Source of the DNA: Proteiniphilum sp. X52
Lineage (GTDB): Bacteria > Bacteroidota > Bacteroidia > Bacteroidales > Dysgonomonadaceae
Direction of reading: 5' to 3'
Assembly: GCF_003712195.1 (NCBI RefSeq)
Contig: NZ_RDSD01000023.1
Coordinates: 1 to 62,105 of the forward strand
DNA length: 62,105 nt
This document shows, one piece after another, positions 46,546-55,911 of this stretch (position 1 is its first letter; every line of letters starts with the position of its first letter). The position numbers and the translations under genes were made by a program. Under the pieces are notes generated by a model. The model did no database searches. It saw nothing but the letters and a program-made list of their open reading frames with translations, and had not been told where the DNA came from.

Positions 46546-49500
46546 TCATCTCTTAACCATCAACAGAGGCATGAAAATAAAGATGCCGATAAAAGACATG
46601 ATCAGGCCTCCAATAGTGCCGGCGGCCAGCGGGAACCAGAAGCCTTCTTTCTGCGTGCCGACCAGAAAGGGGATAAAGCCGAGCACGGTGGAGATAATGG
46701 TCAGGAAGATGGGGATAATCTTCGCGTTCCAGGCTTTCAGGTATGTCCGTAACGGGGAGAGGCGGGGCCTGCGCCTTCTTATCCGGTTGTATTCGTCCGT
46801 GATATAAATTCCGGCGTTGATGGTGATACCCGACAGGAGGATAAACGAGGCAAAGCCGCCCTGGTCGAAGTTGAGCCTGAACCAGTAAAACGTCAGGAAA
46901 ATACCGATAAAGGATACCGGGATGATGAAGATCACGGCCAGTGGCTGTTTCAACGAATTGAACAGGATGGAGGAGGTGAAAAATATGATCACGATCAGCA
47001 ACCCTATCAGCCGGTATTGCTTGTTGTTTTTCTTGCCCCAGCCCCAGTAACTGTCTTCCCTTTGCGCCGTATAACCCATCGGGAGCCGCTTGTTGAACTC
47101 CTCGATCTCCCTCTCCAGTATTTTCTGTCCCTGCGTGTTGGAGCCGATATAATCGTATTGCAGTACCAGACGGTATTGCTGGTTTTCCTTGCCTACCTCC
47201 TGCGGCGCCTGCCCCCGGGCAATATCGGCCACTTCGTTCAGTTTATAGTAGCGATCGCCTACGTGACGCCCCAGATGCTGTAATACCCAGATATCATATT
47301 CCCTTGCCTGCCTGCCGGAGAGGATGATATCTTCGTTTTCCCCGTCCATCACCACGGAGCCGATCCACATATTCCTCGCAAAGACCGGCTGGAGTGAGGA
47401 GAACAGTTCGCCGGGTAAAATATCCCGCGCTGCAAGTTGTTCTTTTTTCAGGTCGAATAAGAACTCATGATAATCGTCCTTATACCACGAAAAATTGGAG
47501 TTGACGATCACTTCCCGGATGCGGCGATAGGTAAGTAACCGTTGCTTCAGGCTGTCCGTCCATGCCGACAACTCATCGTAGTTATATCCATAGAGCTTTA
47601 CCCTGTATTGTCCGGCCATATCCCGGACCTCGTTGCTGAACCCCTGGTCCTGCAACCCGTACACGCCCCAGCTGCCGCCGCCCAACTCCAGGGCTTTACT
47701 GATCACATTGCTTTTCAACTGGTAGGGAAAGCCGCTCTGCTCGGCTTCCTTCCGGAAAAAGACATTGATTGAGGCGCGTCGCGCGTTGGGGATGCTGGTC
47801 TGGAACTGGCGTATCTCAGAAAAGCCGCTCAGGTAACGTTCCATCTTGACAACCAGGTCGTTCATCTGTGAAAGAGTGGTGCCGTTGGGCATTGAAGCGG
47901 TGATGGTGAGCACCAGTTCCTCACTGCGGGTGAAGTAACTTCCCTGGTAGACTTTCTCCACGAACAGCCGCAGTGTGCCTCCCAATGCCTTGGCTACCAA
48001 CGGTTTGATTTTCTCCTTGTAGGTGGCGCTCCCCAATATTTCATTATACTTCAAAGCGAAGGGGGTCTTCTTTTCTATCTTGTCCGGCAACATGAAAACC
48101 GGAAACCCGAATAACAGGACGATGGAAGTGAAGGCGATCCATTTCCTGCGGGACAACAGCAGGATCATTTTTTCATAGAGGCGTGTGAGCCGGATGGCGA
48201 TCCGACCACGGGAAAGATAGCGATGGCGAAAAGCGGCAAGACGGCCGGAACGGCCAAAAAGGCGGAATCGGGAAAGGAGGCGGAATCGGGGCGCTCTCCT
48301 CTTCCTGTGCCGCTTTGTAAGCCCTATCCGCTCGACTAAGGCCGGGACGAACAACAGCGCCACGAACAACGATACCATCAGGTTGATCATCACCACCGCC
48401 GCGAAATCCTGCAGGTTAAGCCGTATCCGTTCATCCAGCAGAAAGATCATGGACAATGCGCCGATGGTGGTGACCGTAGCGGTCAGGATAGGCATAAAGG
48501 CATTTCTGTCCCCCTTGTGCATAATATGGTCGGTCATGATGATGGCATTGTCGATGATCAGGCTCAACGAGATGGTGATGCCGGCCAGGGAAAACAACTG
48601 TATCTCCAGTTTGAGCAGATAGTAGAAGATGACGGCGATAGCCAGGTCGACAAAAAGACTGGCGGTGATCAGGAAGAGGTAACGCCCGTTGCGGGTGATC
48701 AGCAGCACGAAAAGGGTGAGGATCAACACGGTGAGCCCGCTGCGGAGATAGATCTTGTTCAGTTCGGCCTGGATATAGTCGGTGGCATCGTAGCTGGCGT
48801 GTATCTGGTAACCGGCCGGGAGCGATGCTTCCAACTCCCGCATCGTCCTTTTCACCTGCTCGTTCAGACGCAACTGGTTGGCCGACTCTTCCGCCGTGAG
48901 GTTGAGGTAAACGGAGTTGAGCCCGTTGATCCGGTAATAGCCCGACGGTTCCCTTTCGGCATGATGCACCCTCACCAACTGGTCCAGGCGGATAAGGGCG
49001 CCATCCCTGTTCGCCACGTGGATGACGGTGGGGTCGAACCGGTTCTCCTCGGCTGTGGATGCCAGTGTGACGCGGATCCATGACGGGGCACTACCCTCTG
49101 TTTTTGTCTCCGCCATCCCCAGGAAATCGGTGGAGTAATACTGAGATACGGCTTGCATGATATCCGTCACGGTCACGCCGGCAGATTCCAGTTGCAGGTA
49201 GTCATATTCCAGTTGCCATTCCATGGGACTGGCACCGGTCACGTCGATCTTGTACAATCCCTTGATATCGCTCAGTGCCGTCTTGATCACGTTCTCCGTA
49301 TAGCGCTGAATAACGATGGGGGTAGCTGCCGAATTAATAGTGTAGGTCATGAAGGGACGGGCGGCATTGTCATCAGGACGGTTCACGGAGATATACGGAT
49401 AGGTTACTTCCCGGGGGAGTTCCGGCCATGTCTGGCGGATGATGGTGGATACTTCGAAGCGGGCCACGTCGATGGGCGTGTGTTTGTCGAGTTCGAGGGT

Positions 49501-49773
49501 GATGCTTCCCCAGCCATTCCCGGAGGTAGAGTACATATTCCTGATCCCCTTGATTCTGGCCAGCATCGACTCCAGCCGGGAAGTGGCCTCCATCTCCACC
49601 ACGCGGGAAGAATTCTGTGGCATATTGAAACGTACCGTAATGCCCGGCAGGGTACGCGAGGGCGACAGTTTTACGGGCAGGAGCGGGACAAGGGCCACTC
49701 CCACGATTGCCAGGCAGACAAACGCGATGATGACCGTGAAGGAGGATATATGTTTTTTTTCAGTACCAGTCAT
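46546..49773 (-). CDS. RND efflux permease (second of two in the operon, AcrB/CusA superfamily)
   Basis: 1075 residues with the RND repeat structure: a helix at the N-terminus, a long periplasmic loop, helices about 335-480, a second half from about 545, and a final helix bundle. In TM4 the proton-relay region reads SLIIDNAIIMTDH, with a single Asp where many HAE pumps have Asp-Asp. The central cytoplasmic linker (about 475-525) is unusually Arg-rich (RHRKRRAPRFRLLSRFRLFG), coded by locally repetitive DNA. It follows tolC by 27 bp and shares its adaptor, so a heteromeric RND pump with the permease at 51557 is plausible. Confidence 0.92.
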   Translation of the reverse strand: MTGTEKKHISSFTVIIAFVCLAIVGVALVPLLPVKLSPSRTLPGITVRFNMPQNSSRVVEMEATSRLESMLARIKGIRNMYSTSGNGWGSITLELDKHTPIDVARFEVSTIIRQTWPELPREVTYPYISVNRPDDNAARPFMTYTINSAATPIVIQRYTENVIKTALSDIKGLYKIDVTGASPMEWQLEYDYLQLESAGVTVTDIMQAVSQYYSTDFLGMAETKTEGSAPSWIRVTLASTAEENRFDPTVIHVANRDGALIRLDQLVRVHHAEREPSGYYRINGLNSVYLNLTAEESANQLRLNEQVKRTMRELEASLPAGYQIHASYDATDYIQAELNKIYLRSGLTVLILTLFVLLITRNGRYLFLITASLFVDLAIAVIFYYLLKLEIQLFSLAGITISLSLIIDNAIIMTDHIMHKGDRNAFMPILTATVTTIGALSMIFLLDERIRLNLQDFAAVVMINLMVSLFVALLFVPALVERIGLTKRHRKRRAPRFRLLSRFRLFGRSGRLAAFRHRYLSRGRIAIRLTRLYEKMILLLSRRKWIAFTSIVLLFGFPVFMLPDKIEKKTPFALKYNEILGSATYKEKIKPLVAKALGGTLRLFVEKVYQGSYFTRSEELVLTITASMPNGTTLSQMNDLVVKMERYLSGFSEIRQFQTSIPNARRASINVFFRKEAEQSGFPYQLKSNVISKALELGGGSWGVYGLQDQGFSNEVRDMAGQYRVKLYGYNYDELSAWTDSLKQRLLTYRRIREVIVNSNFSWYKDDYHEFLFDLKKEQLAARDILPGELFSSLQPVFARNMWIGSVVMDGENEDIILSGRQAREYDIWVLQHLGRHVGDRYYKLNEVADIARGQAPQEVGKENQQYRLVLQYDYIGSNTQGQKILEREIEEFNKRLPMGYTAQREDSYWGWGKKNNKQYRLIGLLIVIIFFTSSILFNSLKQPLAVIFIIPVSFIGIFLTFYWFRLNFDQGGFASFILLSGITINAGIYITDEYNRIRRRRPRLSPLRTYLKAWNAKIIPIFLTIISTVLGFIPFLVGTQKEGFWFPLAAGTIGGLIMSFIGIFIFMPLLMVKR

Positions 49774-49800
49774 TCCGCATCCCTAATTCAATATCCGTTA

Positions 49801-51297
49801 TCATTTGCCTGTCAGGCTCCAATCGAATGTGTCGGCGATAGGCGTCCGTTTCTCAAAGTCGAACAGTGTGAGCTTGCGTATCTTGAAATAGCTCTGCCAG
49901 TAATTCTTCAGGGCGGAGATATAGTTCCGCTGCGCTTCCTGGCGTCGGTTGGTGGAAAGTGTGAGGCTGTTGATGTCGGCTTTCCCGATGATGAACCGTT
50001 CACGTGTCTGCTCATAAGCGAGCTTGGCCAGGTCCATCGCCTCCTCGGCGCTGCGGATAAGGTGCTGCTGTATGGTAAAGTCGCCCACGGTCATGATCAC
50101 ATCTTCCTCGAGCCGTATCTCATTCTCCTGGGCGGTGAGGCGGGTGATGTTGAGGTTGCTTTTGGCCATGTTGTAGCGCCCTTTCCTCACACCCCAGTCC
50201 ACCAACGGGATCGATAGTGTGAGAGAGACTATATCCTGTTGCAGCGGATTCCGGTACGCATTTCTGAAGGACTCCGCCACCTGGTTGAATCCCACGCTCG
50301 CGGACAGTCCCGCGTTGAACCACGACTCTATTTTTGCCTTTTCCACGGTCTGTTCCGATTGCAGGATCTGCTGTTCGGAATCCAGGTATTGCGGGTTGTT
50401 TTCTTTGGCCAGCGTCAACGCCTCATCCTCGGTGATGATCACCTCGCTGGGGTATCCGGGCAGTTTGAGGGTGATACGCGTGTCTTTCTCCAGGTTGAGG
50501 TATGCGGCCAAGGCGAACATGGTTCTTTTGAGGTTGATCTCCGCATTTTGCAGGCTGTTCTGTGCGTTTACCCTGTCTAATTTCAGGGTAAGCAGGTCGG
50601 CCTGTCCAATTGAGGCGATCTTGTGCTTTTGCTCACCGATGCGGTAGAGCGTGTCGGAACTGGCGAGGTTTTCCATGGCCAGTTCGTATTCGGCTTGTGC
50701 CATGGCCAGATCGAAGAAATAACCCGTGGCCGTTTCGGCTGTCTGCTCCAGTTGATGGATCAATTGTTTCTGTGCTTTCTCGTATTTCACGGGAGCGATT
50801 CTCTTTTCCCATTTGAAAGGGTTGTATCCGATCAGGTTCTGTCGGTAGCCGACGCGGATGGGGACGCTGGAGAACTGGCTGTAGGTTTGTTCACCCAGGT
50901 TACGGATATGTCCCAGTTCCGAGTCGATGAAGAAAGTACCGCCGGTGATGTCCAGGTTTTGCTGTGCCGCCAGGTTGCCGTAGCTGTAAAGTGATTGTTG
51001 GCGGCGGTAAATATCGATATTCTGTTCGGAGTCGTACCGGCGAGTGTAGTCTCTGTTATAGCTGACGGGAGTCAGGTAGAGGGAGAGCGATGGCAGCCGG
51101 TCCGCCTTGAATGAACGGTATTCCCAATGGCTGGCCATGTAGCTGTTCTTCGCCCGGAATGCCGACAGCGAACTGTCGTTTGCCAACCGCACCGTTGTCT
51201 GCAGGTCTAACTCGATATGCGTCTGCTGGGCGAGAACGAGGTGCGGGAGAAAAATCCCCACAACCAGTATGATATATGTCAGGGCAGAAGGTCTCAT
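49801..51297 (-). CDS. TolC-family outer membrane efflux protein
   Basis: 498 residues from the ATG at 51297; an upstream in-frame extension is translated repeat and is rejected. Signal peptide about 1-24 (LPHLVLAQQ). Two OEP halves have the long alpha-hairpins characteristic of TolC (ATGYFFDLAMAQAEYELAMENL near 195 and DFTIQQHLIRSAEEAMDLAKLAYEQTRERF near 415-445). It should form the outer-membrane duct for the adaptor and two RND permeases of this operon. Confidence 0.92.
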   Translation of the reverse strand: MRPSALTYIILVVGIFLPHLVLAQQTHIELDLQTTVRLANDSSLSAFRAKNSYMASHWEYRSFKADRLPSLSLYLTPVSYNRDYTRRYDSEQNIDIYRRQQSLYSYGNLAAQQNLDITGGTFFIDSELGHIRNLGEQTYSQFSSVPIRVGYRQNLIGYNPFKWEKRIAPVKYEKAQKQLIHQLEQTAETATGYFFDLAMAQAEYELAMENLASSDTLYRIGEQKHKIASIGQADLLTLKLDRVNAQNSLQNAEINLKRTMFALAAYLNLEKDTRITLKLPGYPSEVIITEDEALTLAKENNPQYLDSEQQILQSEQTVEKAKIESWFNAGLSASVGFNQVAESFRNAYRNPLQQDIVSLTLSIPLVDWGVRKGRYNMAKSNLNITRLTAQENEIRLEEDVIMTVGDFTIQQHLIRSAEEAMDLAKLAYEQTRERFIIGKADINSLTLSTNRRQEAQRNYISALKNYWQSYFKIRKLTLFDFEKRTPIADTFDWSLTGK

Positions 51298-51305
51298 GTT
51301 TTTTA

Positions 51306-51361
51306 AATTACCAATTACCAATTACTAATTACCAATTACTAATTACTAATTACTAATTACT
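51306..51361 (-). repeat. Heptad tandem repeat, AATTACY class (8 units)
   Basis: Eight units AATTACC/AATTACT on the plus strand, directly upstream of tolC. Same class as 27581-27662. Confidence 0.95.
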
Positions 51362-51371
51362 AATAATCAAT

Positions 51372-51560
51372 TCTTCACTCTTCATTCTTCATTCTTCACT
51401 CTTCATTCTTCATTCTTCACTCTTCACTTTTCATTCTTCACTCTTCATTCTTCACTTTTCATTCTTCATTCTTCATTCTTTACTCTTCATTTTTCATTCT
51501 TCACTCTTCATTTTTCATTCTTCACTCTTCATTCTTCATTTTTCATTCTTCATTCTTCAC
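51372..51560 (-). repeat. Heptad tandem repeat, TCTTCAY class (27 units)
   Basis: Twenty-seven consecutive 7-bp units on the plus strand (TCTTCAT, TCTTCAC, TTTTCAT, one TCTTTAC); read along transcription they are ATGAAGA-like, the class of the nqrD-nqrE array. The last unit reaches into the stop codon of the upstream RND gene. With the 51306 array it fills nearly the whole 259-bp gap inside this operon. Confidence 0.97.
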
Positions 51561-54500
51561 TCTTTCCTATAGATAGCCCAATAAAGCAAGGGGATCAGGA
51601 ATATACTTACAACAGTCCCGATGGTCATTGCGCTGATCATGGCTATGGCAAGGGGTTTCTGTAATTCCGAACCGATATCGAAAGTGAACAGGATTGGGAT
51701 CATGGAGAAGAGAGATGTGAGCGATGTCATGATGATTGCCCTGAGCCTCCTTACCCCGCCGGTATGGATGGCTTCCATGAGTGGCATTCCCCCTTTCCGC
51801 AACTCATTGATCAGGTCTATTTTCAGGATGGAGTCGTTAAGGATAATGCCGACTGTCACCACGATACCGATGGCGCTCATCAGGTTCAGAGAATGTCCTG
51901 TCAGCCAGAGCACAACCAAAGCGAAAGCGATATCGATGGGAATTTCGGCCAATACGATCAGCGGTTGCAGGAAATTCTCGAACTGGGAAGCCAGAATGAA
52001 ATACATCAACAGGATAGATATCAGCAGGATGATCACCAGTTCTTTGAGCATTTGCCGGTTGGCGAAGAAATTCCCGGAGAAGATGACATCCCACGAACCC
52101 TCCTGCCGCACGGTTTCCGCGGCTTTTTCCATCAGCTTCCCGGGCTGATCGGTATGGTGATAATAGAGGGGGATGTATTCGCCGTTCTTTCCGGCAATGA
52201 TGGTCTTTATATCCTCTCCTGGGGTCAGGCTGACTAATGCAGCCAAGGGTACACGGATAGGTTGCGACCTGTCGGCCGGATAACCATATAACAATGTCTG
52301 TTGCAGGACATCCTGAATGGATTGTTGTTTGCCTGCAATGGAGATGGGGAGGTACTGCTGGAATGAGCGTAACACCGCCACTTGGTTGTCCCTGAACGCC
52401 GTTTTTAATGTCTTTGACACCTCCTGTTGTGAAACGCCGTAGAGCAGGAGCTTCTCCCGGTCGGTGGTGATCACGAACTGGTGTTCGAACGGCACGTTTT
52501 CGGCCTGTTCACCCGTGGTGGTCTCCAGAATGGCTTCCATTTGCCGGATGGCGGCCGGTTCGGGGATATCTTCCCTGTTCTTGGGATAGAGTTGCACGAT
52601 CATCTCGGCTTCGCCCGTATCGAATATCTTCTCGAATATGTTCTCCGGAGGGGAAAAGGTGATTACCGCCTCAGGGTAATGATGGCGCACCCAATCCGAT
52701 ATTTGGGTTTCGAGTGATGCGATTCCCGAGGGTTTGTCGCTCTTCAGATACAACTGGGCCTCGGTAGCGGTCAAGTCGTTGTCCTTGTCCAACAAGTACT
52801 GCCGTTGTCCTACGTAGGCAGCGCTCTCCACCGCATGTGCTTTCGTTGTCTGAAGCAGTTCCGATATACGGCGCGCATTCTCATCCACATGGATGTTTTC
52901 GTTCCATTCCACTGTGACGATACTTTCCACATAGCTGATCTCGGGCATGCTCGTCTTGGGCATTGCCTGAAAAAGAAGCGCGCAGAGCGGAATGGCGATC
53001 ACCAGTAAGACAATAAAGAACATCTTGTGTTTGAAGACATAATGGATCCCTTTGTCGTAAGCGGGAAAAAGTACCCCGTCGATTTTCTTTTGCGCGGCAG
53101 CAAAGAACCCTTTCTCATTTTTCTTGGCGAGTTTTTTCCCGTAAGCAATTTTATAGAGTACCGGCAGCATAATGATCCCGGTGAGATAGGATACCAGCAT
53201 GCCCATGGTTACCGCAAATGCCTCAGCGGTAAAGAGGGCACCGGCAATTCCGCTCATAAAGACAAGCGGTACGAAAACGGAGATGGTGGTCAGCGTGGAG
53301 CTGAAGATGGGCATGATCACCTCCTTGGTCCCTTTCTCGCAGGCTTCTTCCAGCGGGTATCCCAGTTTCCTGTATTGGGTGATGACATCGGTCACCACGA
53401 TGGAGCTGTCTATCATGTTCCCCAATGCGAGGATCAATCCCGCGAGGGTGATGATATTCATCGACTGGCGGAAGAGGAAGAAAAAGATAAAAGTAGTGAT
53501 CAGCGCGGTGGTCATACTGATGCCGATGATCAGGGGTGATTTTCCATCGCCCAGGAACAGCAAGGCGACGATGAACACCAGTATAAAGCCGCGTATGAGG
53601 TTCTCCTGGAGGTTGGAGATGGTGTATTCGAGCAGTTCCGTCTGGTTCCTGTTCACGGTGAATTCCACGTCGGAGTAACTTCGTTCCAGGTTGTGGAGCG
53701 TTTTGTCCAGCGATTTACGGAGATTCTTCATGGTTTCATCCGCCTGCTTGATCACGCCTATGGTGACAGCCCTTTTCCCGTTGATGAGCGACATCCCTGA
53801 CTCCGGTTGCCGCGCGACCTCAATCCGCGCCAAGTCTTTCAGTTGGAAGAGACGTCCCTCCTTCCCTATGTAGATATTCCGTAGATCTTCAGGGGTGCGC
53901 AGCAGTGAGGAGAATTTGATATTATATTCATAATAGCCGTCGCGCACGATCATGCTTCCCGGTTCGATGTTATTGGCAGAGAGCGCGCTCTCTATATCGC
54001 TCAGGGTGATCGATGCCGATTCCAGCAAGGCGGGATCAGGTGTGATTTGGAGATGTTTGTACATTAGCCCCGTCATGTCGGCCATCGCTACTTCGGGCAG
54101 TTGCTCGATACGGCGTTTGACCACGTTGTCGGCAAATTCCGACAGTTCGAGGAATTGCTGTTCGTCGGTGCCGGCGTAGGGGATATCGTTTTTCAGGGTG
54201 AGGTTCAGGTAGAATACGGGCAGGTCGGTCGCGCTGGCCTTGATCACCCTTGGGCGGCGGAAATCGCGCGGCAGGTTGTTCATGGCGGCATCGATCTTCT
54301 CGTTCACTTCGATAAATGCCAGGTCGGTATCGGTACCGTAATCGAATTTCAGCCGGATAATGGCCGATCCGTCGCGTGTCTCGCTCTGGATATCCCTCAG
54401 TTTTCCCACCTGCATCAACTGCCTTCGCACAGGTTTCACCACCGTGTTCTCCAGTTCGCGCGCCGAGGTGTTCTCACCCGACACCTGTACGGTAATCTCC

Positions 54501-54622
54501 GGAATGGCAATATCGGGCAGCAGCGACACGGGCAGAGTGTTATAAGTGATAATCCCGAGAATCACACATGCCAGGAACAGCATTAATACCGATACGGGCC
54601 GTTGCAGTATAGCTTTTATCAT
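51557..54622 (-). CDS. RND efflux permease (first of two in the operon)
   Basis: 1021 residues. Opening MIKAILQRPVSVLMLFLACVILGIITYNTLPVSLLPDI is the standard RND start. TM4 reads LALGNMIDSSIVVTDV, again one Asp in place of Asp-Asp; the following block (KEVIMPIFSSTLTTISVFVPLVFMSGIAG) is standard for the superfamily. The second TM bundle contains GIVVTVGIILNDSILKIDLINE. The adaptor gene is 78 bp upstream. Pump substrate (drug, lipid or other) cannot be read from the sequence. Confidence 0.94.
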   Translation of the reverse strand: MIKAILQRPVSVLMLFLACVILGIITYNTLPVSLLPDIAIPEITVQVSGENTSARELENTVVKPVRRQLMQVGKLRDIQSETRDGSAIIRLKFDYGTDTDLAFIEVNEKIDAAMNNLPRDFRRPRVIKASATDLPVFYLNLTLKNDIPYAGTDEQQFLELSEFADNVVKRRIEQLPEVAMADMTGLMYKHLQITPDPALLESASITLSDIESALSANNIEPGSMIVRDGYYEYNIKFSSLLRTPEDLRNIYIGKEGRLFQLKDLARIEVARQPESGMSLINGKRAVTIGVIKQADETMKNLRKSLDKTLHNLERSYSDVEFTVNRNQTELLEYTISNLQENLIRGFILVFIVALLFLGDGKSPLIIGISMTTALITTFIFFFLFRQSMNIITLAGLILALGNMIDSSIVVTDVITQYRKLGYPLEEACEKGTKEVIMPIFSSTLTTISVFVPLVFMSGIAGALFTAEAFAVTMGMLVSYLTGIIMLPVLYKIAYGKKLAKKNEKGFFAAAQKKIDGVLFPAYDKGIHYVFKHKMFFIVLLVIAIPLCALLFQAMPKTSMPEISYVESIVTVEWNENIHVDENARRISELLQTTKAHAVESAAYVGQRQYLLDKDNDLTATEAQLYLKSDKPSGIASLETQISDWVRHHYPEAVITFSPPENIFEKIFDTGEAEMIVQLYPKNREDIPEPAAIRQMEAILETTTGEQAENVPFEHQFVITTDREKLLLYGVSQQEVSKTLKTAFRDNQVAVLRSFQQYLPISIAGKQQSIQDVLQQTLLYGYPADRSQPIRVPLAALVSLTPGEDIKTIIAGKNGEYIPLYYHHTDQPGKLMEKAAETVRQEGSWDVIFSGNFFANRQMLKELVIILLISILLMYFILASQFENFLQPLIVLAEIPIDIAFALVVLWLTGHSLNLMSAIGIVVTVGIILNDSILKIDLINELRKGGMPLMEAIHTGGVRRLRAIIMTSLTSLFSMIPILFTFDIGSELQKPLAIAMISAMTIGTVVSIFLIPLLYWAIYRKE

Positions 54623-54630
54623 TGTTAATC

Positions 54631-54670
54631 GATTTGCTGATTTGCTGGTTTATTGATTGGCTGATTTCAG
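54631..54670 (-). repeat. Octad tandem repeat between adaptor and RND permease (5 units)
   Basis: Units GATTTGCT twice, GGTTTATT, GATTGGCT, GATTTCAG with 8-bp period, between 54623 and 54700. Confidence 0.6.
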
Positions 54671-54700
54671 CGTTATCGTCGCATCTCTTAAATCATCAGA

Positions 54701-55825
54701 TTAATCATCCGTGGCGTTTGAGTCTCCTGTAGTATCCCGGGAATCGCCACTCCTTTGTATCTCATCGATCACGGTGACGGGTGACTCATGTGCCAGGTTG
54801 ATATTGCCGCTGGTGATGATCCGGTCGCCCTCCTTGAGTGTTTCGCCCGTGATAGTATAGGAGGAGGCATTTTCCAGTCCGGTCTGGACGTAATTCCAGA
54901 GGGCTTTTCCGTCCTGCAGCGTAAAGACCACCTGCTTGCCTGTGCGCAGGACAACCGCGCTTTTGGGTACGACCCATTGCTTGCCTAATGAACGGAAGAT
55001 GCTGACCCGCACGTTCATCCCCTCCACCATGCGTTCATGGTATCCTACCGATGCTTTCACCTGTACCATCCCGTTCTTGTCCACCCAGGGGTTGATCTCC
55101 GAGACGCGCCCCTCTATTTCCACGCCGGGCATGGAGAAGGGTGTGACTTTTATCTTGTCGCCTGTGCGAATCATCACCAGTTCGTTTTCCATCACGGTGA
55201 AGGTCGCTTCCAGGCTGCGTGTGTCGATGATATTGCAGAAGATCGCGGAAGGGGAGGAGAGAGTATTGGGTTTGGCGAAGAGGTTGGCGATCACTCCGCT
55301 GATGGGGGCGGTCAGCGTGGCCTGTTCCAGGTTATATACCGCCATGTCGTATTGAGTTTGTGCCGTGTTGTAACCGCTCTTTACCCGGGCCAATTCTTCC
55401 ACTTCCTTGGGCACGGCTTGCGGGTTATCGAGCCTGTATCCCTGTCCGATCAGCACGTCCTGGTATTCGAGTTTGCTCCTGTCGAGCGCATCTTTGGTCT
55501 GGTTCAAGGCGTTGGTGAGGGAGTAGGTGTGCAGTATGGCGATGGGTTGTCCTTTTTCCACGCGGGAGCCGTTTCTGACATATATGGCGGCGATCACTTC
55601 AGCGGTGAGGAATTTCAGTTCCGCCACATTTTGCGCCGATATCTTGCCATTACTGACCAGTTCATGTTCAAAATCGACCGCGGTGAGGGTCATGGTGGTT
55701 ACTTCGGCCGGCCGGTCCGGAAGTAGTTGCTGGACATTGTTTTCGCTATTTTTGTCCTTGTCAGCTTTGCATGCGGCAAACAAGGAAATGGAGAGTGTCA
55801 GGATAAAAATATGGTTGTGCTTCAT
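54701..55825 (-). CDS. RND periplasmic adaptor lipoprotein (HlyD/AcrA family)
   Basis: 374 residues from the ATG at 55825; a 26-codon upstream extension is rejected because the lipoprotein signal starts here (MKHNHIFILTLSISLFAAC, Cys19). Lipoyl halves are at about 62-82 (VIAAIYVRNGSRVEKGQPIA) and near 170 (LTAPISGVIANLF), with a short helical hairpin between; beta-barrel and membrane-proximal domains follow. It is the first gene of the adaptor, RND, TolC, RND operon. Confidence 0.93.
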   Translation of the reverse strand: MKHNHIFILTLSISLFAACKADKDKNSENNVQQLLPDRPAEVTTMTLTAVDFEHELVSNGKISAQNVAELKFLTAEVIAAIYVRNGSRVEKGQPIAILHTYSLTNALNQTKDALDRSKLEYQDVLIGQGYRLDNPQAVPKEVEELARVKSGYNTAQTQYDMAVYNLEQATLTAPISGVIANLFAKPNTLSSPSAIFCNIIDTRSLEATFTVMENELVMIRTGDKIKVTPFSMPGVEIEGRVSEINPWVDKNGMVQVKASVGYHERMVEGMNVRVSIFRSLGKQWVVPKSAVVLRTGKQVVFTLQDGKALWNYVQTGLENASSYTITGETLKEGDRIITSGNINLAHESPVTVIDEIQRSGDSRDTTGDSNATDD

Positions 55826-55911
55826 TATTGCAAAATATTGGTGAATAAATTTATTCCGGACAAAATAATATGTTTTTTTTGAATGATAGCTCTTTAATGT
55901 CATTTTTTACT

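Noticed and set aside
49153-50217. 354-codon plus-strand frame spanning an RND permease and tolC
   Set aside because: It crosses the boundary of two well supported genes on the opposite strand and has no protein-like features.
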